Source: Owenia fusiformis
Taxonomy: Eukaryota > Annelida > Polychaeta > Sabellida > Oweniidae
Length of the DNA stretch: 64,000 nucleotides
Assembly (NCBI GenBank): GCA_903813345.2
Contig: CAIIXF020000004.1
Location: 5,599,525-5,663,524 of the forward strand
Direction: 5' to 3'
Part shown: positions 1-9,833 of the stretch, piece by piece
Numbering within the stretch: position 1 is the first letter of the stretch
Layout of the letters: every line of letters begins with the position of its first letter
Program-made: the position numbers and the translations under genes
The notes under the pieces: generated by a model
Told to the model about the DNA's origin: nothing
Databases searched by the model: none
The model's input: the letters and a program-made list of their open reading frames with translations, nothing else

Positions 1-1012
1 GACATTTTATTATTGAAATAGTTTGTCCTCTGTTCAGCATTTCTATTGATGTTAAAATAGTTCAAAACACTTATGGCTTATGGTTATTATGTTTATATTT
101 AAAAGTAAAGTGTTGTCATTTTGAGAACCACGTGCACGTTATTTGTCAAAGGAAGTACGTCAGGATGTGGTCAGGATCTCGATGGCTTAGATAGTAGTTC
201 GGACAGAATTTACCAGACTCCAGTATTTCTACTCTATCGCTTTTAGGATTGGAAGCCATGTTTTCTTTATCAGGTTTAAACAGAATAATCTTTGATTAAT
301 TTCTACAAATTAAATCATCATAATATTGAGCATATCAATGAACATTGTACCTCAGATTTTATAATCGATATTGAGAAAAATAATTTTCTTTTCATCACAA
401 CTCGGTTATCTGAAGCGAATTTTGTAAATCGAAATATTGTGAACCATTATTTAACCACTAATGAACCAGGTCAGCATTTCGATTGTGTTTCAAGCAAAAC
501 TGATTGACCCCCTAACCCCAAAGAAAGAAATTGCCAATTTATTGGTGAATTAAAATTTACCCCCTTTAAATAATTCATGCATGTCAACAAAAACCAACAT
601 AACATAACTAAATGACTTTTGCCCCTCCCATTTGAAACGTATGGTCTTGGTCTTTATATCGCTCCATTACTTTTCAAGTAAAATAGATATAACAGCTACA
701 ATATTTCAAGATTGTCACCATGTTTTTTAAATAATTAGATATTCAACTAATCAACATCCTTTATGATTTTTTTGCTTTGAAAACATATAAATTTTACAGT
801 TTTATTTGTTGTTTTGGCCCATTTTATTGGGTCAGTGGTATTTGAGTTTTTGCTTGGACAGACGGACATCTTTAGGTTGCTACTTGTATTGCTAGCTTCA
901 GAGTCTCTTCGTTATTTTGTATCTCACTAATGGTCCATATCAAACCTCTCTGTCCCGTGTTTGTTCAGTTTGGACGGAGCTGTATATCCCCCTAATTTCG
1001 TTCGATGGAACA
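1..1012. other. Left flank of the Ngaro element, no gene recognised
   Basis: AT-rich sequence with no recognisable domain, RNA gene or repeat shared with the rest of the window. A 71-codon open frame at 292-507 has no recognisable motif and no splice or codon signal that sets it apart from chance. The Ngaro left terminus begins right after this stretch. Confidence 0.5.
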
Positions 1013-1308
1013 ATAAAAGTAATTTAAGGAATCTGCAAGTGGACCTTAAATGGATTTATACCGACTGGCCGGATATCCAATCATGTACCGGCTTTCACTT
1101 TCAGTTATACACGTGTGTCACGAGTTACATCTTGGGTCTATCTACTACTTCCTAGCTAGACTGCATCCTTCATTCAGTTTCATGTTTCGAAACAGACAAC
1201 ATAAATAAGCATTGATTTGTTAAAAAATTATTGTTTCAACTTTACAAGCTATTCAGCATTGTTATATTAAGAAAATATTATATAACATAAGAAAGAACAC
1301 TATTTATA
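1013..1308 (+). repeat. Ngaro terminal repeat A1
   Basis: This 296-bp block starts ATAAAAGTAATTTAAGG and recurs at 7409-7704 in the same orientation, apparently without change. It is the left terminus. Similarity stops after ...CACTATTTATA in both copies. Confidence 0.93.
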
Positions 1309-1496
1309 TACAATTTATAACATATTTTTACTTTACGAACTGATAAGTTAATAAATACACAGTTTGTGGATTGAATTCGATCATTTACCAAATTCCATAG
1401 TGGACAGGACTCGGAAGGAGGATTTAAATCTATTCACCATCTAAAGCGATATCTATTAAACCCTGTGAGTATCTGTTCCTTTATACATTTTGTAAC

Positions 1497-2069
1497 ATGG
1501 ATGGATTATCAGCAATGCTAATTGGACATTCCTTTGTTAGGCGCTTTAAGAATTATGTTCGCACAACTGAAGACAAACGCGTTAAATGGAATCTTGGGCT
1601 AGAACGCATTCATATTAGATATGACGGTTTGGGCGGTAGAAAAGTAGGGACAATATTGAATGAAACATTGGAAAATAAATTAAAAAATCCGCCAAACATA
1701 GTCATCTTACAAATTGGAGGAAATGATATCTCAAACGGAAAAAGACCCGAAACAGTTGCCTCCGATATAGAAAATCTAGTCATGAAATAACACCAAGAAT
1801 ATCACGTCGAATATATTTTAGTATCTGAACTTATACAAAGAAAATCAGCTCCTTTAAAATACAATGAAAATGTCATGCTATGCAATCGTATTCTGACAGC
1901 ATTATTAGAGCACATTCCATTCGCAAAGCTGTGGCACCACAGAGGTATTAGGAATAGCCAATTTAACCTCTACATTGAAGACGGTGTCCATTACAATGAT
2001 TGCGGAAATTATAAACTCTATCAAAGCTACAAGCAAGCATGCATCTTCGGTGAAAGCCAACTTAATTAA
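1497..2069 (+). pseudogene. SGNH/GDSL-type hydrolase ORF of the Ngaro element, one in-frame stop
   Basis: A single frame of about 190 codons starts at ATG 1497 and ends at TAA 2067-2069. One premature TAA at 1788-1790 interrupts it, and the frame stays open on both sides. Motifs follow SGNH order: block I IGHSFVRR with the candidate nucleophile Ser12, block II DGLGG near residues 43-47, block III LQIGGNDIS with Asn76, and block V DGVHYND near the C-terminus with the catalytic Asp and His. So all four name residues are present. SGNH hydrolases cleave ester bonds and occur as accessory domains in some retrotransposons, including CR1 ORF1 proteins and some Ngaro elements; the role there is unproven. 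Here it lies between A1 and gag, upstream of the hairpin array. The stop may be a recent point change, suppressed by readthrough, or a sequencing error. The family call is firm; function is unknown. Confidence 0.82.
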
Positions 2070-2318
2070 TATACAAAACATAAGCATTGCTGGTAAGACC
2101 CATTATTGTATTTTTCTACTCGTAGCATGGGGTAGTGGTATAAAGATTTAATTGAAAAACAATTATTGTATTAGAAAGATATCTTTATATATATCATCAC
2201 GCAAACAGGGCAAAGGTAATGCAGCACTCAATATATATTTCTCGAGCTGCCGAAAGCTGGGTAACCATTCCTCGTCTTAATACAGTAGCCATTTGAATTA
2301 TATCATTGTTTGTGCATC

Positions 2319-2925
2319 GCTCAGAATCAGCTTCTGAGCATTTAATTGTGAGATTTAATCACAAGGCTCACTTGTCCCTTGGATTGAAATCATATCCAAA
2401 CTACGGACAACAACTATTACCTTTTTAACGGTCTCAAGGATTGAAATAAGTATCCTTAATTAAAGACTTTAGTGCCCTCTTAAATAGTATTACGTTCCAT
2501 TTGTTTGAGGGTTGAAATCATTATCCTCATACTTTATCTCACGGATTGAAATTAGTATCTGTCGAGACAAAAATGGCGTTTATACGTTTGTTCGAGGATT
2601 GAAATTATTATCCTCATACTTTATCTCACAGATTGAAATTAGTATCTGTCGAGACAAAATGGCGTTTATTTGTTTGTTCGAGGATTGAAATTATTATCCT
2701 CCTACTACATCTCACTGATTGAAATTAGTATCTGTTGAGACAAAAAATGGCATTTAAATTGTTTGATCGAGGATTGAAATTATTATCCTCCTACTTCATC
2801 TCACGAATCGAAATTCGTATCTGTTGAGACAAAAAATGGTATTTAAATCGTTTGATTCGAGGGTTGAAATTATAATCCTCATACTTCATCTCACGGATTG
2901 AAATTATTATCTGTTGAGACAAAAT
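2319..2925 (+). repeat. Array of about 14 short hairpins, part in 86-90-bp tandem units
   Basis: A run of small inverted repeats between the hydrolase and gag. Two unrelated hairpins come first (2319-2339 and 2346-2363), then about twelve sharing a TGAAATNANT-like loop. Stems change but stay paired: TTGGAT/ATCCAA (2379-2399), AAGGAT/ATCCTT (2436-2457), GAGGAT/ATCCTC (2594, 2680, 2769), ACAGAT/ATCTGT extended by TCTC/GAGA (2624-2654). From about 2507 two hairpin types alternate in units of 87, 86, 89 and 90 bp. The array would lie in the transcript leader of gag. It may be a structured RNA, a packaging or translation signal, or simple minisatellite growth. Confidence 0.8.
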
Positions 2926-3081
2926 ATGGTTTTTTAATTTGTTTGTCTTTGTTTGTCTTGCTTTATTAAAATTGTAAAATATCGCTGTTACGTAATCGTA
3001 TAAATAAATCAACGAATATCTAATCATGTGTCCTTAACTTTCTTTATTTTCCCACCGCGTCTCTCGTTTTATTTGCAGATC

Positions 3082-4065
3082 ATGCCTAAGAGACAACTAA
3101 GACCCAGGGGATCGCCTTCAAGGGCACCCGGAAGAAAACCTTCAACAAAGAAGCAGAAGTTGAATGAGGAGTTGGTGGTGGAAATCACGAAACGGGTGGT
3201 AGAAAGTCTATCCCAGCAACCTGCAACATCAACAAATACACGAGACAACTCTACTAGCGAGGACTCTGGGGATTCAGACGGCGAGGTCTCATTCCCAAGA
3301 TTAGGTACGGAAACAAACCTCAATGAGCCCGAAGCTCCTTCTAAGGCATTTTCTTTCCAAATACCTATCGACATGCATGTGCCAACAGCTATTAAGCAAA
3401 AAATCTGGAATAACGAGTACGTAGAGTTCGGGTCACTTCTCCCTAAACATTCACGAGTCAAAGACTCAGAATTCGATTTGAAACAATCCAAATCAGGTAA
3501 TCTTAAAATAACCAAGGCCCAAGGTAATTTTAAATTAGTTTCCATTGAAGAATGGATTTCCGCTTTCCATAATTTCACCACCATACATTGCACAAAATAT
3601 GGCACGGATGCAATTCCGTTAATGCACTATGGCCAGAATGTAAGGAAATTAGCGGAAAATCATTTGGACTGGAACTACTACGACGAAAATTTTCGACGGG
3701 CAAGGGCCAATAATATATCATTACCCTGGGACCAGCCCCATCCCACGTTATTCATTTTTACTTCCCTCGAGGGAAAGCAACAGCAAAATAACAAGCACAA
3801 TAACTCTCAATACCCAAGCAATAGCAAGTCAAAACCAAACATCCCCAAAGGATTCTGTTACAAATTCCAATTAGGCCAAACTTGCTTCAAAAAATCTGAA
3901 TGCAAATTCCACCACTATTGCTTTAAGTGTAATAGTCCCTCTGCAAACCATCCAGGCTTGAAGTGTAATAAGAATTTTCGACCCCAACGCTCGTCCTCCA
4001 ATTTTCAAACTCCAAGTAACAAGGGTCAAAACTCAAATCACAATGCCAACACCAATAATCATTAA
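3082..4065 (+). CDS. gag: Ngaro gag-like protein with CCCH and CCHC-like zinc motifs
   Basis: This 327-residue frame encodes the putative nucleocapsid/gag protein of the element. The N-terminus is basic and disordered (MPKRQLRPRG, then Lys/Arg/Ser-rich), followed by an acidic Ser/Asp stretch and a globular centre with aromatic residues. Near the C-terminus are two zinc-binding motifs: C-x8-C-x5-C-x3-H (Cys259, Cys268, Cys274, His278) and C-x2-C-x6-H-x4-C (Cys280, Cys283, His290, Cys295). The tail is Asn/Gln/Ser-rich. ATG 3082 is chosen over the in-frame ATG 3028 because TTTTATTTGCAG, which looks like a 3' splice acceptor, ends just before it and the residues from 3028 are hydrophobic and unlike gag. 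The 3' end overlaps the RT frame by 23 bp in another frame, so RT is probably made by frameshift or reinitiation. Confidence 0.85.
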   Translation: MPKRQLRPRGSPSRAPGRKPSTKKQKLNEELVVEITKRVVESLSQQPATSTNTRDNSTSEDSGDSDGEVSFPRLGTETNLNEPEAPSKAFSFQIPIDMHVPTAIKQKIWNNEYVEFGSLLPKHSRVKDSEFDLKQSKSGNLKITKAQGNFKLVSIEEWISAFHNFTTIHCTKYGTDAIPLMHYGQNVRKLAENHLDWNYYDENFRRARANNISLPWDQPHPTLFIFTSLEGKQQQNNKHNNSQYPSNSKSKPNIPKGFCYKFQLGQTCFKKSECKFHHYCFKCNSPSANHPGLKCNKNFRPQRSSSNFQTPSNKGQNSNHNANTNNH

Positions 4066-5641
4066 TAGATTATCATACTATATCAAGGGATACGATGCGT
4101 TTCTGTCTAGCTACCTTCTAAATGGTTTCAGCAACGGTTTCAGTATTGGTTATTTTGGCGAAAGAGAATCGAGACGTTCAACTAATTTTAAGTCGGCCAT
4201 AATCAATCACCACATTGTTAAGGAGAAAGTTAAATCTGAAATTAAAAAAAACAGGATTTCACCTCCCCAGTCTGATCCACCGTTTGATAAGTATTTTGTC
4301 ACATCTCCATTGTCAGTAATTCCCAAAAAGACCCCCGGCGAATTTAGATTAATTCATGATCTTTCATATCCGAAAGGTTCTTCTATAAACGACGGAATTC
4401 CAGTTGAATTGCGATCTGTCAATTACTCAAACGTATCTGAAGCAATCAAAATAATTTCGGAAATGGGTATGGAATGTTTTTTAATAAAAATCGACATTCG
4501 TTCCGCATTCAGAATCATTCCTTTACATGAAGACGATTATCCATTACTAGGTTTTGAGTTCGAGGGTAATTTTTACTATCAAAAGGTTCTACCAGAAGGC
4601 TGCGCTAGTAGTTGCGCTATATTTGAAAAATTCAGTTCATGCGTGGAATGGATAATGAAAAAACAACTCGAAACACAAAATATCTTGCATTACTTAGACG
4701 ATTTCCTAGTAGTATCAAAAACTTATGAAGAAGGTCGAGTGTACCTTCAAAAGTTTCAGGCTATATGCAATGACATAGGCATTCCATTATCTATAGAAAA
4801 AACATCTGCCGAACCGGTAAATTGCCTCACTTTTCTGGGCATCGAATTAGACACTGCTTCAATGGAAGCCAGATTGCCATTAGAAAAACTTCATAAATGT
4901 TGTACTCTGATAGAGACAAATATGCATAGAGATAAGCTTAAATTAAAGGAATTGCAAGAAATCATAGGCCTCCTTAATTTTGCATGCTCAGTAATTAGCC
5001 CTGGTAGAGCTTTCTTGAGGAGAATAATAGATTTGACGAGGGGAATATCCAACAAACATTATCATATCCGTCTGAACAACGAAGCAAAGCAAGATTTGAA
5101 AATGTGGAAACTATTTCTTAACCAATTCAATGGGAGGGCAATCATTAAGTCACCCGATTGGACCTCCTCCGACACTTTAAAACTTTTCACAGATAGCTCA
5201 GGTTCGGGCTATGGCGCATTGTATCAAAACAATTATTTCCACGGAGTTTGGAATTCTCACTGGAAAAAATTTCACATTACTATACTTGAACTTTATCCAA
5301 TAGTTTTAGCAATAGACATGTGGGGAAACTCTTTCAAAAACAAAAATGTCTTGTTCTACACAGATAACGAGGCAGTCGCATATATCATCAATAAACAAAC
5401 GTCAAAGGATGGGAGTATAATGGCCCTCATCAGAAGATTGGTTCTGTCTTGTCTCTCATTAAATATATCATTCAGTGCAAAACATGTGGCAGGAACATTA
5501 AATACATCAGCAGATAGTTTATCCAGAGGTCAAGTTACAAAATTTAAACTATTAAACCACCATGTAATTAACTTACAGGGAATAAATGTACCAAACCTGC
5601 CACAAGTCGACAGCTGCAACAGAATCTGTTGGGGATTCTAG
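4043..5641 (+). CDS. pol: Ngaro reverse transcriptase-RNase H
   Basis: An open 532-codon frame encodes the element's polymerase. RT motifs in order: SVIPKK near 91-96, FRLIHDLSYPKGSSIN near 101-115, first catalytic Asp in IKIDIRSAFR (Asp151), LPEGCASSCAIFEKF near 183-197 typical of DIRS-order RTs, and the YLDD box at 217-220. The RNase H domain follows with the expected acidic residues: FTDSSGSGYGA (Asp384), LELYP (Glu416), YTDNEA (Asp441) and ADSLSRG (Asp491). No methyltransferase domain follows. It overlaps gag at its 5' end and the recombinase frame by 13 bp at its 3' end, so all three are read from one transcript in different frames. The effective start may lie downstream of ATG 4043. No stop or frameshift is visible. 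Confidence 0.95.
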   Translation: MPTPIIINRLSYYIKGYDAFLSSYLLNGFSNGFSIGYFGERESRRSTNFKSAIINHHIVKEKVKSEIKKNRISPPQSDPPFDKYFVTSPLSVIPKKTPGEFRLIHDLSYPKGSSINDGIPVELRSVNYSNVSEAIKIISEMGMECFLIKIDIRSAFRIIPLHEDDYPLLGFEFEGNFYYQKVLPEGCASSCAIFEKFSSCVEWIMKKQLETQNILHYLDDFLVVSKTYEEGRVYLQKFQAICNDIGIPLSIEKTSAEPVNCLTFLGIELDTASMEARLPLEKLHKCCTLIETNMHRDKLKLKELQEIIGLLNFACSVISPGRAFLRRIIDLTRGISNKHYHIRLNNEAKQDLKMWKLFLNQFNGRAIIKSPDWTSSDTLKLFTDSSGSGYGALYQNNYFHGVWNSHWKKFHITILELYPIVLAIDMWGNSFKNKNVLFYTDNEAVAYIINKQTSKDGSIMALIRRLVLSCLSLNISFSAKHVAGTLNTSADSLSRGQVTKFKLLNHHVINLQGINVPNLPQVDSCNRICWGF

Positions 5642-6540
5642 AAGCCGCCTTGGAACCAACTTCAAGGGTGGCTTACAAGACAGCCTTAAAATGGTATAAA
5701 CAATTTAATGACTCGTATAAATTAAACGACCCGATGCTTCCCTGTCATGTCTCTGATGTGCTTCTATTCATATCGTATCTCAATTTCAAAGATCTCAAAC
5801 CTTCTACTATTACATCATACATCAGTGCCTTGGGTTACATTCACAAATTGCAACATGATAGAACACCCACCGATGCCTTCATCGTTCAAAAAACATTGTT
5901 AGGCCTAAGGAAAAAACAACCGAGTATTGACTCTAGACTTCCAATTACCCTACCAATCTTGAATAGCCTTATCGATTCATTGAATTCTATCATCCCATCA
6001 AATCCCTATTTGCAAACAATGTTCAAAGCAATGTTTGCTATGGCATTTCATTGTTTCTTGAGAATAGGGGAAATAACAGGTGGTTCGAGTAACCAAAATC
6101 TGATTCAATTAGATAATGTCAAATTTATAAGAGAACGTTCCGAAATATGTGCTTTCGAACTCACCTTCAAAAAATATAAACATAGTATACCAGGTAAATC
6201 GCATCGCATACGAGTTGAAAAAGGAAGCATTCCTAAATATTGCCCTGTCTCACTTCTTAAAAATTACCTCAACTTGAGGGGTATGTCAGAAGGCCCGCTG
6301 TTTTTGCAATCAAACACAACACAAGTCCACAGAGACAGCTTCAGCAAATGGTTAAGAAAAGCCCTGACATTCATGAATCTTGATACAAAGTTTTATAAGA
6401 CACATTCCTTCAGAATTGGTTCGGCTACTCACGCGTGTATAAACAAAGGTCTAACGGATCAGCAAATAATGCACCTAGGGAGATGGGCATCAAACAGTTT
6501 TAAAAAATACATAAGACCTCAAATTAATTCAGCAATGTAA
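5629..6540 (+). CDS. Ngaro tyrosine recombinase
   Basis: A 303-residue lambda-integrase-like recombinase, which would insert the circular DNA copy of the element. The N-terminal SAM-like core-binding half (about 1-110) includes LKPSTITSYISALGYIH. The catalytic half carries Arg145 in CFLRIGEITG, a lysine-rich beta region near 180-192, His259 and Arg262 in THSFRIGSATHA, the HLGRW box (Arg285, Trp286), and the nucleophile Tyr294 in FKKYIRPQ. All catalytic positions are present, so the enzyme could be active. The frame starts within the end of the RT-RNase H gene (13-bp overlap) and is the last coding region before B1. In DIRS-order elements this enzyme replaces the DDE integrase of LTR elements, which fits the lack of a clear target duplication. 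Confidence 0.95.
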   Translation: MGILEAALEPTSRVAYKTALKWYKQFNDSYKLNDPMLPCHVSDVLLFISYLNFKDLKPSTITSYISALGYIHKLQHDRTPTDAFIVQKTLLGLRKKQPSIDSRLPITLPILNSLIDSLNSIIPSNPYLQTMFKAMFAMAFHCFLRIGEITGGSSNQNLIQLDNVKFIRERSEICAFELTFKKYKHSIPGKSHRIRVEKGSIPKYCPVSLLKNYLNLRGMSEGPLFLQSNTTQVHRDSFSKWLRKALTFMNLDTKFYKTHSFRIGSATHACINKGLTDQQIMHLGRWASNSFKKYIRPQINSAM

Positions 6541-7164
6541 TTCATAAATAGCCTGAGGTGTTGCCCAAGCTATCAACTTATCACTATCGAATCATGATTT
6601 ATGAATCATAATTTAAATTAGACGATTGGCACATGCATGCACTCTTGAAATAAGTGGGCAAGAAAATTCAAGTATGATTGAATTGGTTGTTACCAGATGA
6701 GAGCCCCTTTTATCATTTATTAGGATATGACATCAAATTAAAATGGTGTTTTCAGAGCTGTTGGCCTGGAATCTAGTACGTTTGACAAACATTAAACGAA
6801 TATTACCTTTCCCAGAGCAGTTGGCCTGGAAAGGCTATGGTTCCTGTATATAGTGTAAACACATAGCTAGCAACGAATTAGTTTTAGCAAGGGTGAACGT
6901 GACCGAGGATTTCGGGATCCTTCGGAAATTTAAAACTCCCTGGAGTTTGAGCTGATGGCCAATCTCTAAAGTTAAAAACATACGCATATTAGAAGAATAA
7001 TAAGAATAATTCTCGTAATTCTCACAAAACAAATTCATTGTCTTTTAAAACTCATACAGCTAATTTTTCTTCACAGACGGCGCATGTCTTAAAAATTAAT
7101 GTTCATGTGTTTTTCATGGTCTTTGGCCACACAAACATGATAACTCATGTTATTAGTGCCCAGT
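6541..7164 (+). other. Ngaro 3' noncoding region
   Basis: Lies between the recombinase stop and B1. It holds two imperfect copies of CAGAGCNGTTGGCCTGGAA (about 6753 and 6814). No coding signal was seen. Confidence 0.55.
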
Positions 7165-7413
7165 GGCTTTTTAGCGTCCATTTCAAACATTATGTAAGGT
7201 TATGTAATACTTTATACAATTATGTAAGACAATGTAAACGAATTTATACTATTGTTAATTTGTGTAATATTATGTAATGTTAGGAAATTGATTATGTAAT
7301 GTTTTTATGTAAAAATAATAAATCAAAATAGATGGCCACAGGATGGCTCTTGACACACCAAATTATACTTGTCAGTTTATTAATTCCCCGATAGAGCGGG
7401 CGGGAAGTATAAA
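7165..7413 (+). repeat. Ngaro repeat B1
   Basis: This 249-bp block runs from GGCTTTTTAGCG to GGGAAGTATAAA and recurs at 7916-8164. It runs straight into A2, sharing ATAAA, which makes the B-A junction expected of a circularised element. Confidence 0.93.
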
Positions 7414-7704
7414 AGTAATTTAAGGAATCTGCAAGTGGACCTTAAATGGATTTATACCGACTGGCCGGATATCCAATCATGTACCGGCTTTCACTTTCAG
7501 TTATACACGTGTGTCACGAGTTACATCTTGGGTCTATCTACTACTTCCTAGCTAGACTGCATCCTTCATTCAGTTTCATGTTTCGAAACAGACAACATAA
7601 ATAAGCATTGATTTGTTAAAAAATTATTGTTTCAACTTTACAAGCTATTCAGCATTGTTATATTAAGAAAATATTATATAACATAAGAAAGAACACTATT
7701 TATA
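7409..7704 (+). repeat. Ngaro repeat A2
   Basis: Internal copy of A1 (1013-1308), 296 bp, same orientation, no differences noticed. A 211-bp spacer (7705-7915) separates it from B2. Confidence 0.93.
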
Positions 7705-7915
7705 ACCCTCCTCCTTTCCCCGATTCTACCTCCAATAACACAAATATATTATTGTTGAAATTCACGTTGTTTTAGTTTACAGACTGTAATTAACTATGTC
7801 ACGTTTTTCGCAAACCTATTTGAGAAAGAGACTTTCACATAGCTGTCACCATGTGTTAGTAAGCTTGTACAGTCCTAACTAACCTTTTTTATATTATTAT
7901 TTTACATTAGGTTAC

Positions 7916-8164
7916 GGCTTTTTAGCGTCCATTTCAAACATTATGTAAGGTTATGTAATACTTTATACAATTATGTAAGACAATGTAAACGAATTTATAC
8001 TATTGTTAATTTGTGTAATATTATGTAATGTTAGGAAATTGATTATGTAATGTTTTTATGTAAAAATAATAAATCAAAATAGATGGCCACAGGATGGCTC
8101 TTGACACACCAAATTATACTTGTCAGTTTATTAATTCCCCGATAGAGCGGGCGGGAAGTATAAA
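7916..8164 (+). repeat. Ngaro terminal repeat B2 (right end)
   Basis: Second copy of B1, 249 bp, ending GGGAAGTATAAA. Sequence after it (TAGATATTTG...) is unrelated to the element, so this marks the right terminus. Confidence 0.92.
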
Positions 8165-8965
8165 TAGATATTTGTGTATCATGCCTTATTTTTAGGCCCT
8201 TTGCAAAAGAGGGTAAAATGGGCTTTTAAATTTTAAAATGCCTCATTTAAAAGACACTTAATGTTTAATACAAGTTAAATCAACATTGATATCCCCAACC
8301 TTGTATCAAACTTGAAAATGTCAGCATTGAATCATGCTTACACTATTGTAGATTTTAGTTTGAAAATATCAAGCTTGATTCAGTTTTGATTTTTTCAGGC
8401 TTGATTAGGGTTGAGGCTTTCAATGTTGAATCAAGCTTGATATCAATCAAGTTTATATGAACCCTGATTCGCCATTAATATTGAGAAATGTTTGCTGTGT
8501 AGTAGGTTTAAAGTCAATGTCATGGGTTGTAAGATTGAGTGAATCAACAAAGTTTTGTATATTGTTTATTGTATTGTATCAATTAATTATATCAATCCGT
8601 AATAACTGAATAATTAGAATTTTTTATTATAAAATTGATTTGATTCTCTATCAATTTTTAAAAGTAGGCATTCAAACTTCCTTAAGATACCATATTTGTG
8701 TTTGGTAGTGATTTATATATAAATTTAGTTTAGAGTCATATCACACAGTCAACTTAACATGATTTCCCCATCAGGCAAATATTTGAAAAACATAAATTTT
8801 TTCACGATTGGTAACATTAAACTTATAAATTGTCCTATATGAAAATTGTTTTGTTAAACATTTACAAATAATCTTTTCATTTTTCTATCTATAAAAAGGG
8901 ATTCACATGCTTCATTATTCAATTTGAACTCTGAACTGAAATTCTAAATTCTGACCGAGCTACTA

Positions 8966-9830
8966 TCACGCCTAACCATCGACAAGGTACAGTGACAAAA
9001 TATACCGTAGTACATTTTTGATGTACGATGTCACTATTCAACCGATTTGAATCAAAGACAATGATGCAAGTGTGATGTAGGTTTTAAAACAATTAATCTT
9101 GGGAATATGTTTCTCTATACTACACAATTTAGGACGAGTGGAGATAAATAAATATTCAAGTATTTATTGTAATTTAAAAAAATCAGAAATGTGTGTTGTC
9201 AACTCGAATGTACGTTGTCCCTGTAATTGAAATTTATGAGACATACATAATATTAAATAATGCAATGATTTCATTTCAAAATTCATTGAGGTTTTTATCA
9301 GTAACAAGTGATCTTTAACGAACATATTCAAGTATCCCTTTTGCTTTTTCATTTTATGAAAGTATTGTTGTGGTGGTTGTTAATTTGTGCCCATTTGGTG
9401 TTAGCTTCCAGCCCAAACTCCCATCCAGTGTCTCGGAATAGAATATGGTGAAGACTAGCACTGTCACGGAGTATGCTTCCAGCCTGTTTGATTATTTGGC
9501 GTCTGTACATTACGTTTTGTTAGTTACATTGATAGATAGATCTATTGATCTATACTAGCTTATTGAATTTGACTTTTTAAAATTGACTACGAAAAAATCG
9601 AGCACTATTCGAAAATCTTTTAACACTATTAGAAAGTTAAATGTCTTCCTAAACGAATACACACAAAATCAAACGTGAAATCTTTCGGGTATTCCCAAGA
9701 TAAATTTTTTAAAACCTACATCAAACCTACTTCATTGTCTTTGCTTCAAATCTGTTGAATAGTGACATCGTACATCAAAAGTGTACTACGGTATATTTTG
9801 TCACTGTACCTTGTCGATGGTTAGGCGTGA
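8966..9830. mobile_element. 865-bp MITE with about 140-bp terminal inverted repeats
   Basis: The left end TCACGCCTAACCATCGACAA matches the reverse complement of the right end (GGTTAGGCGTGA at 9830) over roughly 140 bp with scattered changes. CTA flanks both sides (8963-8965 and 9831-9833), a likely 3-bp target duplication. No transposase frame inside. The superfamily is uncertain. Confidence 0.85.
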
Positions 9831-9833
9831 CTA

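Larger units (their letters stand above)
1013..8164 (+). mobile_element. Ngaro-type tyrosine-recombinase (DIRS-order) retrotransposon, near full length
   Basis: A 7.15-kb element with the split direct repeat layout typical of Ngaro/PAT elements: A1 at the left end, then the coding region, then B1 joined to A2, a 211-bp spacer, and B2 at the right end. It encodes a broken SGNH hydrolase, gag, RT-RNase H and a tyrosine recombinase, all on the plus strand. No methyltransferase domain follows the RNase H, which fits Ngaro better than DIRS1 or PAT. B1-A2 equals the junction expected when the ends are joined in a circle, as the family's replication model requires. There is no integrase and no obvious target duplication, as expected for recombinase-mediated insertion. 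The A and B copies look identical by eye and three frames are open, so insertion is probably recent. Group assignment rests on layout and missing domains, not on a tree. Confidence 0.9.

Noticed and set aside
292-507. 71-codon frame in the left flank
   Set aside because: No motif, no splice or poly(A) context and composition like surrounding AT-rich DNA.
961-1155. 64-codon frame at the Ngaro left end
   Set aside because: It overlaps the noncoding terminal repeat A1.
2319-2925. CRISPR-like array of palindromic repeats
   Set aside because: Spacing and stems vary, there are no unique spacers of constant size and no cas genes, and it lies inside a eukaryotic retrotransposon.
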